NCBI GenBank assembly: GCA_036337295.1
Contig: JAYZEN010000001.1
Span: 186,001 to 250,000, forward strand
Direction: 5' to 3'
Origin: Ketobacter sp036337295
GTDB lineage: Bacteria > Pseudomonadota > Gammaproteobacteria > Pseudomonadales > Ketobacteraceae
DNA length: 64,000 nt
The position numbers were made by a program, and so were the translations under genes. The notes beneath the pieces were generated by a model, which saw only the letters and a program-made list of their open reading frames with translations, did not search any database and was not told where the DNA came from. Shown piece by piece: positions 54,039 to 61,887 of this stretch (positions within the stretch are counted from its first letter, which is position 1; each line of letters starts with the position of its first letter).

Positions 54039-54709
54039 TCTCCCATGAACTCAAATGTATCTTCATTCACATCCCCAAATGCGCAGGCACCAGCATCGAG
54101 TCAGCCCTGGGCCATCTTGACGGCCACAATGGGCGCGGTGGCCAGGACCACCGCAGCATGCGCATGATTCAACAGCCTGCTGTGAGTACTGACACTTTTA
54201 CTCGTCGTGACAACATCATGGAGCTGTATCGGCGCATCAAACACCATCTATCGCCCAATGTCACCAACCCGAACAACAAAATCGCCCTCACCCGCCAACA
54301 GTATCTCAGCTATTTCAAATTCACCATTGTTCGCGACCCATGGGACCGGGCCTACTCCTGGTATAACAACTACGTGCGCGATCCAGAACACGAGAAATCA
54401 GGCCTTTCCCGCCGCATCGATTTCAATCAGTTTCTGCAACAGGAAGCTGGCCATGGCATGCTGGCCTCCCAGCTATACTGGCTGCAGGACTCAAAAGGCA
54501 ACATCCCTATGGATTACATCGGTCGGTTTGAAAATCTTGCAGCGGATTTTGCCTATGTGTGTGAGCAACTAGGTGTTGCTGATCAGGCTCTGCCACATAA
54601 GGTCAAAGGGGAAGCAAGTGGTTACCGTGATCGATATGATGAAGAAGCCAGGACCTTGGTTGAGAGCGTTTATCGGGAAGAGATCGACCTGTTTGGGTAT
54701 CAATTCTGA
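54035..54709 (+). CDS. sulfotransferase family 2-like protein
   Basis: 224 residues. The 5'-phosphosulfate-binding loop is FIHIPKCAGTSIESALG (about 10–26) and the 3'-phosphate site is IVRDPWDRAYSWYNNY (about 97–112), both intact. Such enzymes move sulfate from PAPS to carbohydrate hydroxyl or amino groups. With two glycosyltransferases translated just upstream (ATGA overlap), the natural acceptor is the exopolysaccharide or its precursor, which would make the polymer sulfated. PAPS synthesis genes are not in the window. It converges on the polymerase gene with only a 6-bp gap. Confidence 0.85.
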   Translation: MISHELKCIFIHIPKCAGTSIESALGHLDGHNGRGGQDHRSMRMIQQPAVSTDTFTRRDNIMELYRRIKHHLSPNVTNPNNKIALTRQQYLSYFKFTIVRDPWDRAYSWYNNYVRDPEHEKSGLSRRIDFNQFLQQEAGHGMLASQLYWLQDSKGNIPMDYIGRFENLAADFAYVCEQLGVADQALPHKVKGEASGYRDRYDEEARTLVESVYREEIDLFGYQF

Positions 54710-54715
54710 GTCAAA

Positions 54716-56236
54716 CTAGACAAACCTGAATTTAGCGGATTCTGGACACTCAGCGTTCCCGAACCCGGTGGTTATTTCACCCTTAGCTGTTAAACCCACA
54801 GTATCTACACCAATGGCTACCATGCCGGTGAACACTGAATCAGCGTGCTCCACCCTGGATTTCCTCCCTGCCTGAGCCGGCTCATCGCGGTTCAACTTGA
54901 TCGACTTACACAACCACCACAGCAAAAACAACCCCACCACAAAGTGGAAGTTTCGATTCAGGATGTGCTTGGGATCGGCATACAGAGCACTCATCCCGGA
55001 AACAAACAGTACGGAGTAACTGTAAAGCATGGCGTACACTGCGCCTTCGAACCGTTTCATCAGAAAGCGATCCAGGATGCATAACAATGCGCCGAAAATG
55101 AAGCCGACCAAAAGCATCCCCAGGAATGATGCCTGCATGTAGCAAAAGGTAATAAAATCAATGGGCACTGCTGTGGTGGAACCACGTTGACCTTTGCGCT
55201 TTCCCATTACGTTTTCGGTGTTCACATCCGATGCCGTATCCAAACCCAGCATTCCTTTCCAGACCCGGGTGGGTAGCAAAAATAACGGTGCAGCCAGCAC
55301 ATCTTTCATATAGCGAATGCTGTTATTTTCATAGGCTTGGGAAAACGAATTGAGTGGAAACGACAGCTCCCGGATAAAGAAACTCGATATATTATCCGAC
55401 TCCGCAGACTTGCCCCACAACGCGCTACTGGCTGGCAGCGCAAACAGTGGAATCAATGACAGGATGGCGGCATTTCTCAGAAGTTTGATACCCACCCCGT
55501 GCCGGTGAACCAGATAGCCGAAGGGTACGACCAGGGCAAAGGTCACCAAGCCAAGACGCCCCTCCCAGCTGTACAGGATGAACAACGATGCCAAAAAAGA
55601 TACGATAAATCCGACACAAGACTGCAGCCACATGACGGTGGACTTGCCCCGGCTCAACAGTGCGCCACCGAATAACAACGATGCCAGAAAGCAAAACCCT
55701 CCGAACCGTTTCAAGAATGTGTAGGCGTTGTCATCCACATCCACCAGCCCCGCACGTATTCCTGCGGAATATTGCAGCAGGTTGCTGAAGCCACCATAGG
55801 AACGGGCGTAAAGCCAATACGAAGCGGCTCCCAGTATCAGCGCTGCCCAACCCAACAGGGTAACGCGGGCAATCAACTTTGGGTTGACTTTCAGTTTATG
55901 CCTTCCTGGCGTATTGAGATTCGCAATTTCCCTTTCGCTGCCAGTGAACAGCCAGATGGCCAGCCAGACACCTACAATCGCCAGGCCGCAGAATATCGGA
56001 TAAGCCCAGGCGATAGGACTGTCGGCAATCAGATCCAACGCCACGCTCCGTTCCACCGACACACTGGCGATCACAAACAACAGCGCCACCAAGCCACCGT
56101 AACCGGTCAATCCGATCACAAACCAGTCGGCTAATGCCAAACGCTGGGCACGCTGATACCTCATGGCAATGCCCACCGAGCCAAATGCCATTAACAGCAG
56201 AGCCGAAATCGCCAAACTTACCAAGCTTTGATCCAT
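54716..56236 (-). CDS. Wzy-like polysaccharide polymerase (O-antigen polymerase-type membrane protein)
   Basis: 506 residues with 10–12 membrane helices and a long periplasmic loop in the second half (about 270–370, with ELSFPLNSFSQAYENNSIRY and TRVWKGMLGLDTASDVNTEN). This is the topology of Wzy polymerases, which are poorly conserved in sequence. A hydrophilic C-terminal tail of about 55 residues is unusual. ATG 56236 is preferred to an upstream TTG. Position beside wzx, glycosyltransferases and wzz supports the call, completing a Wzx/Wzy pathway. A ligase of the WaaL type is the main alternative. Confidence 0.7.
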   Translation of the reverse strand: MDQSLVSLAISALLLMAFGSVGIAMRYQRAQRLALADWFVIGLTGYGGLVALLFVIASVSVERSVALDLIADSPIAWAYPIFCGLAIVGVWLAIWLFTGSEREIANLNTPGRHKLKVNPKLIARVTLLGWAALILGAASYWLYARSYGGFSNLLQYSAGIRAGLVDVDDNAYTFLKRFGGFCFLASLLFGGALLSRGKSTVMWLQSCVGFIVSFLASLFILYSWEGRLGLVTFALVVPFGYLVHRHGVGIKLLRNAAILSLIPLFALPASSALWGKSAESDNISSFFIRELSFPLNSFSQAYENNSIRYMKDVLAAPLFLLPTRVWKGMLGLDTASDVNTENVMGKRKGQRGSTTAVPIDFITFCYMQASFLGMLLVGFIFGALLCILDRFLMKRFEGAVYAMLYSYSVLFVSGMSALYADPKHILNRNFHFVVGLFLLWWLCKSIKLNRDEPAQAGRKSRVEHADSVFTGMVAIGVDTVGLTAKGEITTGFGNAECPESAKFRFV

Positions 56237-56483
56237 AGCAGAGGGTTGACTCAACAGACGGTAACGAAAACAAAATTAGCAGAATCGGGAATTATAAGTT
56301 ATTCAAAATACACTTATATGACAAAACCTTTACATACCCCCAAGCCCAATGTGAAATGAAACCAAATCTTCATCTCGCTGCAGCAGATAACCCTTACGCT
56401 GACTCAACTCTGATTGAGGCCTTATGCACATCTGATCACTAACCTCAAAAATGAATGACTGTTTATTAAATGGAGTTTCTGAC
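56237..56483 (+). other. divergent intergenic region between the Wzy-like gene and the TPLPA-tailed gene
   Basis: This AT-rich 247-bp interval should hold promoters for both flanking genes. I see no clear sigma54 (GG-N10-GC with context) element and no palindrome matching the one at 37286–37301. GGAG (56472–56475) is the ribosome-binding site of the plus-strand gene. Confidence 0.5.
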
Positions 56484-57143
56484 ATGGCATCATTAAAAGT
56501 ACTACAACGTGCAAAGCACACAATTCCGACAATCGCCGCCGTGCTGATCGCACCAGCATCCCAGGCAGCCCTCGTGTACATTGAAGACAACCGATACATT
56601 CAGTATGAAAACACCAATGGAGAGATTGTTACGGTTCTACCTGATGCCCCCTTTGGCGATTTCAACAGCGCACCAACCGACGGACCCGCAAGCCAGTTCA
56701 GCGAGTTAACCAGCCAATCCATGGAGGGAAGGATCAATGTCAACACGTACTGGTCCGATGTCGTGTCCACCAGCGTATTCAACATCACATTCACAGTTGA
56801 CGAAATTACGCAGTTTAGCGTGTCGGCGAATTTCAGCGGTGAACTGTATGGAAACCCGAGTGGAGAGTTATACAAAGACGGCCAATCAGTGCCCGAGTTC
56901 AAGCGCGAATATACCAACACAAGCATGCATGAACGTGCCTCAGGTTATTACACCGGATACGGTGTACTGACTCCGGACAGCATTTACACTCTAGTGTTTC
57001 ATACTGAAGGCTGGTACGGGGGCAGCGAATTCTATCGATTTAATTTTCAGACAGGGGAAATGGCAACCCCATTACCGGCCTCAATTCTGCTCCTGGGCAG
57101 CGGTTTAGCGGTATTATTAACACAGAGACGACGCAAAACCTGA
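56484..57143 (+). CDS. VPLPA-CTERM exosortase substrate
   Basis: 219 residues. The signal peptide is HTIPTIAAVLIAPASQAAL. The mature domain is all-beta with Tyr- and Ser-rich strands (VNTYWSDVVSTSVFNITFTV, SVSANFSGELYGNP). The C-terminus is ATPLPASILLLGSGLAVLLT then QRRRKT, a classic three-part exosortase tail of the VPLPA type. ATG 56484 has GGAG eight bases upstream. It is the best candidate substrate of the XrtD-like exosortase at 46.0–47.6 kb. Function of the mature domain is unknown; a surface or matrix role is inferred. Confidence 0.85.
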   Translation: MASLKVLQRAKHTIPTIAAVLIAPASQAALVYIEDNRYIQYENTNGEIVTVLPDAPFGDFNSAPTDGPASQFSELTSQSMEGRINVNTYWSDVVSTSVFNITFTVDEITQFSVSANFSGELYGNPSGELYKDGQSVPEFKREYTNTSMHERASGYYTGYGVLTPDSIYTLVFHTEGWYGGSEFYRFNFQTGEMATPLPASILLLGSGLAVLLTQRRRKT

Positions 57144-57173
57144 AAGCACAAGTGATTTGTAATCCCATCCCGT

Positions 57174-57193
57174 GAGGGGAGTCATCTCCCCTC
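57174..57193 (+). terminator. bidirectional hairpin between convergent genes
   Basis: GAGGGGAG (57174–57181), TCAT loop and CTCCCCTC (57186–57193) make a perfect 8-bp GC-rich stem. It contains the stop codon of the minus-strand gene in its loop and lies 31 bp after the plus-strand stop. U-tracts are absent on both sides, so it may be a processing or weak termination structure. Confidence 0.5.
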
Positions 57194-58729
57194 CCTGACT
57201 GCAAGATACCGACAGTTCAGATGCCAGGCAGAGATCAAAAAAATCCGATAAATCAGGCGCCCACACATTTTTGCGTATTTATGCCGGGCCTGAGACACCA
57301 TCTCAAACCGTGCCAACAGTGCCAACATATTCTCCTGATTCCAAAGGGTGCAGGCGCGGATGTGTGAATACACAAAATCCCGGTTCTGTTGAATCACCGA
57401 ACCGAAATCGTAGCTGTAACCCATTTTCCCGACTGCATCGGAATCCAGGTCAAGCTGGTCCAGCAGCATGCGGCGGATGAGCAGTTTATTCTTGCCGGTG
57501 TTCCGGTCAAACAACAGGTGTTCAGGCAATCCGGCGAACAGGGCTGCCACCTGATGATGGGCAAAGGGCAGAATCAAGTTAGCATCAATGCTGTCGGCAA
57601 AGTTGCGTGCCTTGCGTATGTGCACCTCCGCTGCAGTGATGGTGGTATGGATATCGGTTTTATGCCGCACCCAATCCAGCTCTCCACCGGGCAAGGCGGT
57701 CGTTAATGAACGCTGCTGCCAAAACGCCTGGTGGTCATCCGCATGGGCGTAAACGCTCTTCGCATCGGCATAGCTGAGGCCACTCATGCCGTAGAATTCC
57801 GCCGGGGTTTTCAGCAACGGCCCTGCCAGGCTCTCTGTCTTCACCGAATTGCGCAACAGGGCTAGCCCCGGCAGCTGGCAACTCAGGCTCAGTAGCGGCA
57901 GCAGTTTACGCTCCTTGCTGGAAAGCGGCGTCATCATGTAGCTGTCGTTACCACCGCCGTCGATGATATTGGCACCCACCAGCGCTTCCACCTGGGTGGT
58001 ATACACGGGGTACGCTAACGTAACGGGGTCCACCCCGGGGAACGGGGCTTCCCGGAAGAACCGCTCAATGGCATCAACATGCTCCCCGCCCAGTTGATCC
58101 ACTTCATGTAGCACTTGATGTTTCAAACCCAGTTTTCCGGCAATGGCGGCACTGATCTCACTTTCGTCGGCCTTACCTTTGGATTTGTGCGTAATGCAGG
58201 TGATCCGATCCCGGACATCGGAACGGGCCGCCGCCAGGGCAACCATGTTGCTGTCTTTACCCGCACTGTGAAACAAAAAGCCCGCTTGCTGCCTGTCAAA
58301 GCGGGATTCCAACGCCTGCTTTAATGCATCCAGCACCTGGTCTGCGGTAGGAACCGTCGATTCAGTGGCGGAACCCACCCCGGCCCCCACCCCAGATCCA
58401 AAGGGAAACCGATGCTTGAACTCCACCGACAACGGCCGATCAGGATTAGTCTGGGTGCGAATTCGCACGCAATCCCCCACCCCTAACACATAGAGGTTGC
58501 GATAGACGGTGTTCGGCGGTGGCACCACGCTGCATTGCAACAGAAACGAAATCCCCTGCGGGCAAACGTCTACCGACACACGTTCGTCACGTAACAGGTT
58601 TTTAATGCTGGTGGAGTAGAGTACCTGATCCGGTTTGATGTAGAGATACAGCGGATGTTCAGCAGCCGGGTCGGACGTCAGCTCAATTTCCTCCGTGCCC
58701 GGCAGTATGGCGTTGACCTGGCCCTTCAT
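57182..58729 (-). CDS. asparagine-synthase-like ATP pyrophosphatase without glutaminase domain
   Basis: 515 residues. The C-terminal two thirds show an adenylating Asn_synthase fold: PP-loop FLFHSAGKDSNMVALAAA (about 148–165) and IDGGGNDSYMM (about 255–265). The N-terminal ~130 residues resemble the second half of a class II glutaminase domain but lack its nucleophilic Cys2, so ammonia from glutamine cannot be produced here. It may use another amine or adenylate a carboxylate, such as a uronic acid of the polysaccharide or a peptide. It lies between a sorted surface protein and a glycosyltransferase, in an exosortase locus where AsnB-like proteins are common. Confidence 0.75.
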   Translation of the reverse strand: MKGQVNAILPGTEEIELTSDPAAEHPLYLYIKPDQVLYSTSIKNLLRDERVSVDVCPQGISFLLQCSVVPPPNTVYRNLYVLGVGDCVRIRTQTNPDRPLSVEFKHRFPFGSGVGAGVGSATESTVPTADQVLDALKQALESRFDRQQAGFLFHSAGKDSNMVALAAARSDVRDRITCITHKSKGKADESEISAAIAGKLGLKHQVLHEVDQLGGEHVDAIERFFREAPFPGVDPVTLAYPVYTTQVEALVGANIIDGGGNDSYMMTPLSSKERKLLPLLSLSCQLPGLALLRNSVKTESLAGPLLKTPAEFYGMSGLSYADAKSVYAHADDHQAFWQQRSLTTALPGGELDWVRHKTDIHTTITAAEVHIRKARNFADSIDANLILPFAHHQVAALFAGLPEHLLFDRNTGKNKLLIRRMLLDQLDLDSDAVGKMGYSYDFGSVIQQNRDFVYSHIRACTLWNQENMLALLARFEMVSQARHKYAKMCGRLIYRIFLISAWHLNCRYLAVREGR

Positions 58730-58806
58730 TCTATCGGTCTCTTCGCTGCATCAGCTTGCACTGTGAGACACCAGCGAAACACACATCCAATATTGAATTG
58801 CTAAAC

Positions 58807-59982
58807 ATGAAAAAGATCATTCTATTTTCCAATACCGCCTGGTACTTGTACAACTTCCGGCTTCCGCTGGCCCAGGCCTTACAACAGCAGGGCTGGCAGG
58901 TGGTGCTGGTGGCGCCCCATGACCCCTACGCGGATCGGCTGGTGGAGCTGGGCTTTGCGTTTATCGAATTGAACCTGCAGCGTCGCAGTCTCAATCCCAT
59001 TCAGGAATTTCTTCTGCTCACAGAACTGTACGCGATCCTCAACGACGAAAAACCCCACGTCATTCTGAATTTCACCGTGAAGTGTGTGGTCTATGGTTCC
59101 CTGGTGGCGAAGTTGGCAGGGGTCAAGCGCCGCGTCAATGCCGTCGCCGGTCTGGGCAGTGTATTCTCCGGCCAAAGCATGACACTGACGTTACTCCGTC
59201 CTGTGGTCAAGTGGCTTTTGAAAGCCAGTTTGTCCGGCCCTCAGGCCCAATGCATCGTGCAGAACCCTGACGATGAACAGCTGTTTATCGACAACAGGAT
59301 CATCAAGCGTCAACAGGTTAACCTGATCAAAGGCTCCGGAGTGGACGGCAGCCGCTTTCTGCCCAACCTGTCGAAAGGCATGCTGTCACAGGGCATGAAC
59401 ACCCGACCGGCCAGGATTCTGTTCGCATCACGCCTGTTGAAATCCAAAGGCATCTATTATTTTTTTAACGCCGCCACCGCCCTGGGGGAGCAATTCGAGT
59501 TCCTGGTTGCCGGTGAGCCGGACCCGGGCAATCCTGAGTCGGTACAGGATTCCGAGCTGACACAGGTAGCCGACACCACTGGAATCCGCTTTCTGGGGCA
59601 CGTGGACGACATGCCTGATTTGCTTGCCGACGTCGATCTGGTAGTGCTGCCCTCGGAGTACGGAGAGGGGGTTCCGCGCATCCTGATCGAGGCCGCCGCC
59701 AGCGGTATCCCCCTGGTGGCCTTTGACATGCCCGGGTGCCGGGAGATCGTCCGCGATGGCAGCAACGGTTATCTGGTGACACGGGGCAACCAGTCTGCCC
59801 TCAATCATGCCATCGCAAAAGTGTTCAGTTCCCAGGAGCACTATAAAAATCTGGCGGAATCCAGCCGCCGTCACTTCATGTCTGAGTTCGAGCAACAGTC
59901 GGTAATCGACAGAACTCTGCAAGTGATCAACCACACGGAGCTGAGCCCACACCCGGTTTCCACCCCCGGCCGGAGCGGGTAA
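58807..59982 (+). CDS. GT4-family glycosyltransferase
   Basis: 391 residues, GT-B fold. The N-terminus KKIILFSNTAWYLYNFRLPL is the form seen in PglA/WbbC-like GT4 enzymes, with NFTVKCVVYGSLVAKLAGVK and VNAVAGLGSVFSG after it. The C-terminal half carries ILFASRLLKSKGIYYF and SEYGEGVPRILIEAAASG with an intact EX7E pair. ATG 58807 is used although no ribosome-binding site is apparent. Related enzymes transfer GalNAc or similar sugars to undecaprenyl-linked acceptors; the sugar used here is unknown. It converges with the TIGR03790 gene, ending 2 bp before it. Confidence 0.88.
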   Translation: MKKIILFSNTAWYLYNFRLPLAQALQQQGWQVVLVAPHDPYADRLVELGFAFIELNLQRRSLNPIQEFLLLTELYAILNDEKPHVILNFTVKCVVYGSLVAKLAGVKRRVNAVAGLGSVFSGQSMTLTLLRPVVKWLLKASLSGPQAQCIVQNPDDEQLFIDNRIIKRQQVNLIKGSGVDGSRFLPNLSKGMLSQGMNTRPARILFASRLLKSKGIYYFFNAATALGEQFEFLVAGEPDPGNPESVQDSELTQVADTTGIRFLGHVDDMPDLLADVDLVVLPSEYGEGVPRILIEAAASGIPLVAFDMPGCREIVRDGSNGYLVTRGNQSALNHAIAKVFSSQEHYKNLAESSRRHFMSEFEQQSVIDRTLQVINHTELSPHPVSTPGRSG

Positions 59983-59984
59983 AT

Positions 59985-61070
59985 TCAGCGCCGGTTTGCA
60001 GGCGAAGCGTAGGGTGCAGACATGGGTTCGCCCACGAACACACCCTGCCCTGGCATCTTGACGCTGGACCAGTAGGCATCAATCAACGATGCACCGGATA
60101 AACGTCTGCGCATGAGGATGATCGGGTTGGGGAATTTCCCGGTGTGATTGCAGGGTTCCACCACAGTACCGTAGCTGCCGGTGGCACCGGCCTCCAGCCA
60201 ACGCAGCACACTCATCTGGAAACTGTCCGTCAGCATGCCGCCAGCAGAGGTGAGGTGATCGGCGGCTGCCCCGGGCAGAAAGCGATTCTTGCCCAGGTAA
60301 CGCACAGTCTTTGAACCGGTGAAGTAAAACATGATCTCGGTCTGGTTGGTCAGGTAGTCTGATGCCACAAAGTGGGTGGACACCCGCTCATCGTTAAAAT
60401 GCCTGAAATCCCCTTCATAGGCGGCAGCACGCACGCTGCGCCTGGCATCCGAGGTCTTCAACAGAAACGCGTTCGCGGTCTTGGGTTGCGAGTAATCCGA
60501 ACGGACGCCACGATCAATCAACTCAAACACCTGTTTTTCCGAGGCACCGGCCAACATCATGGACGGAGGCAAACCACCTGCCTTGCGAAGAGCCGAGTGG
60601 TCCATCTGACCCCGGGTGCCATAGTAGGGTGATTCCAGAGTAGCGCTGCAGTCGGCGGCGCACAGACGCTGATCGAGCCCCAAGGTGATGGCGCTGGTCA
60701 ACGACATACAGTCCACCCGGTAGGGTGTGGTCCAGGTAATCGCGTACGCTCGAATCCGGGGCAGCGTGTTCGCGCCAATCACCCTGCGTATCGGTGCAAA
60801 CTCCTGCGCCGGAATGTTTGCGCCTTCTGCAAAGAAGCTGACATAGATAACGTTTTCATCGGGAATGCCCCGGGCACGTTTGTAGTACTTGCCCACCGCA
60901 ACACTTTGTGGGTCCACCTCATTGATGACGATGGCCACCTGTTCAGGCCCGACCTGATCAGACGTTAAAGAAATGCTGGCTGCCAGCGGCGCACTCCACA
61001 GCCACCCGGGCCAAAACCCCAGGCTGCCCAGTACGAATATCAGGAAAAAACGCAGTACTGCTGGCCTCAT
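59985..61070 (-). CDS. TIGR03790 family exported protein
   Basis: 361 residues with a signal peptide (about 1–27). Features of the TIGR03790 family are visible: VGKYYKRARGIPDENVIYVS, the ITWTTPYRVDC segment, DHLTSAGGMLTDSFQMS, RWLEAGATGSYGTVVEPCN and a C-terminal SVKMPGQGVFVGEP. The family is uncharacterised; a caspase-like/peptidase fold has been suggested for similar sequences, but no function is proven. The GATGSYGTVVEPCN Cys is retained. It overlaps the CpsD-like gene upstream by 4 bp (ATGA), so it belongs to the Wzz–CpsD–TIGR03790 operon. Confidence 0.82.
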   Translation of the reverse strand: MRPAVLRFFLIFVLGSLGFWPGWLWSAPLAASISLTSDQVGPEQVAIVINEVDPQSVAVGKYYKRARGIPDENVIYVSFFAEGANIPAQEFAPIRRVIGANTLPRIRAYAITWTTPYRVDCMSLTSAITLGLDQRLCAADCSATLESPYYGTRGQMDHSALRKAGGLPPSMMLAGASEKQVFELIDRGVRSDYSQPKTANAFLLKTSDARRSVRAAAYEGDFRHFNDERVSTHFVASDYLTNQTEIMFYFTGSKTVRYLGKNRFLPGAAADHLTSAGGMLTDSFQMSVLRWLEAGATGSYGTVVEPCNHTGKFPNPIILMRRRLSGASLIDAYWSSVKMPGQGVFVGEPMSAPYASPANRR

Positions 61071-61840
61071 GCAACCCGCGAATTATTGAGCACGGTGCCC
61101 AGGATCGGTTTGTCCCCCAACAGCTCCGCCATTCTGTTGATGTCGGATTTTTTCGTTACGCCCTCTTCAATCACCAGCAACCCCGCATCAAACTGATCGA
61201 GAAACGCCAGGGCATCGTCCGACTCCAGTACCGGGGGCAGATCGTAGATGACAATGCGCTGGGAATAACGCCCGGTGATCTCAGACACCAGGCTGCGCAT
61301 CCCAGGTGTCACCAGACTTTCCGCGGAATCCTCAATGGGCTCCCGTCCCGGCAACACCACCAGACTCTCAATATTCGGTGTGAACAGCATATCGGAGATA
61401 CTGGCCTCACTGATCAGGTAGTCACTGACACCCAAGGCGGGCTGGAAGTCAAAATAGCGATGAATGGACGGGTCCCGCAGATTGAAATCCGCCAGCAATG
61501 CGGTACAGCGGTGATCCAATGCAATGCTGATGGCCAGATTGATCGCTGTCAGGGTGGAGCCCTGCCCAGAACGGGCTGCCATCACGCCGATGCTGTTCCA
61601 ATGATGCTGGTGCAGCTTTTTCAGAACCTGGGTACGCAGCAATTTATAGGCCTGGACCACCTGGCGGTCCGCCCCCTTGCACAGAATGCGCTGCTCGTTA
61701 AGCCATTCCCGGGAGACCTTGTGAATATGGGTATGCTGATACCGAATAGGGTACGTCAAGGTGGCAACCTCACGGTTTTCCGACTTCTCGACACGACTGC
61801 CCTTGATGTCAATGGTCGCCTTTTCCTGAACATAGGCCAT
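61067..61840 (-). CDS. CpsD/CapB-like ATPase with degenerate Walker motifs
   Basis: 257 residues in the fold of bacterial tyrosine kinases and exosortase-linked polysaccharide ATPases. Walker A should read G-x-G-K-[ST] but is SGQGSTLTAINLA (about 91–103): the essential lysine is serine. Walker A' reads ALLADFNLRDPS, with the second Asp replaced by Asn. Walker B IVIYDLPPV is normal. There is no C-terminal tyrosine cluster. It is therefore likely a non-catalytic partner of the Wzz-like protein, controlling polymer length by binding rather than phosphorylation. GGAGAAATGT precedes the ATG. It lies between the Wzz-like and TIGR03790 genes. Confidence 0.82.
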   Translation of the reverse strand: MAYVQEKATIDIKGSRVEKSENREVATLTYPIRYQHTHIHKVSREWLNEQRILCKGADRQVVQAYKLLRTQVLKKLHQHHWNSIGVMAARSGQGSTLTAINLAISIALDHRCTALLADFNLRDPSIHRYFDFQPALGVSDYLISEASISDMLFTPNIESLVVLPGREPIEDSAESLVTPGMRSLVSEITGRYSQRIVIYDLPPVLESDDALAFLDQFDAGLLVIEEGVTKKSDINRMAELLGDKPILGTVLNNSRVA

Positions 61841-61887
61841 ACATTTCTCCTCACAAAGGTTCCTGGGGGACTTCTGTTACCAGGTGA

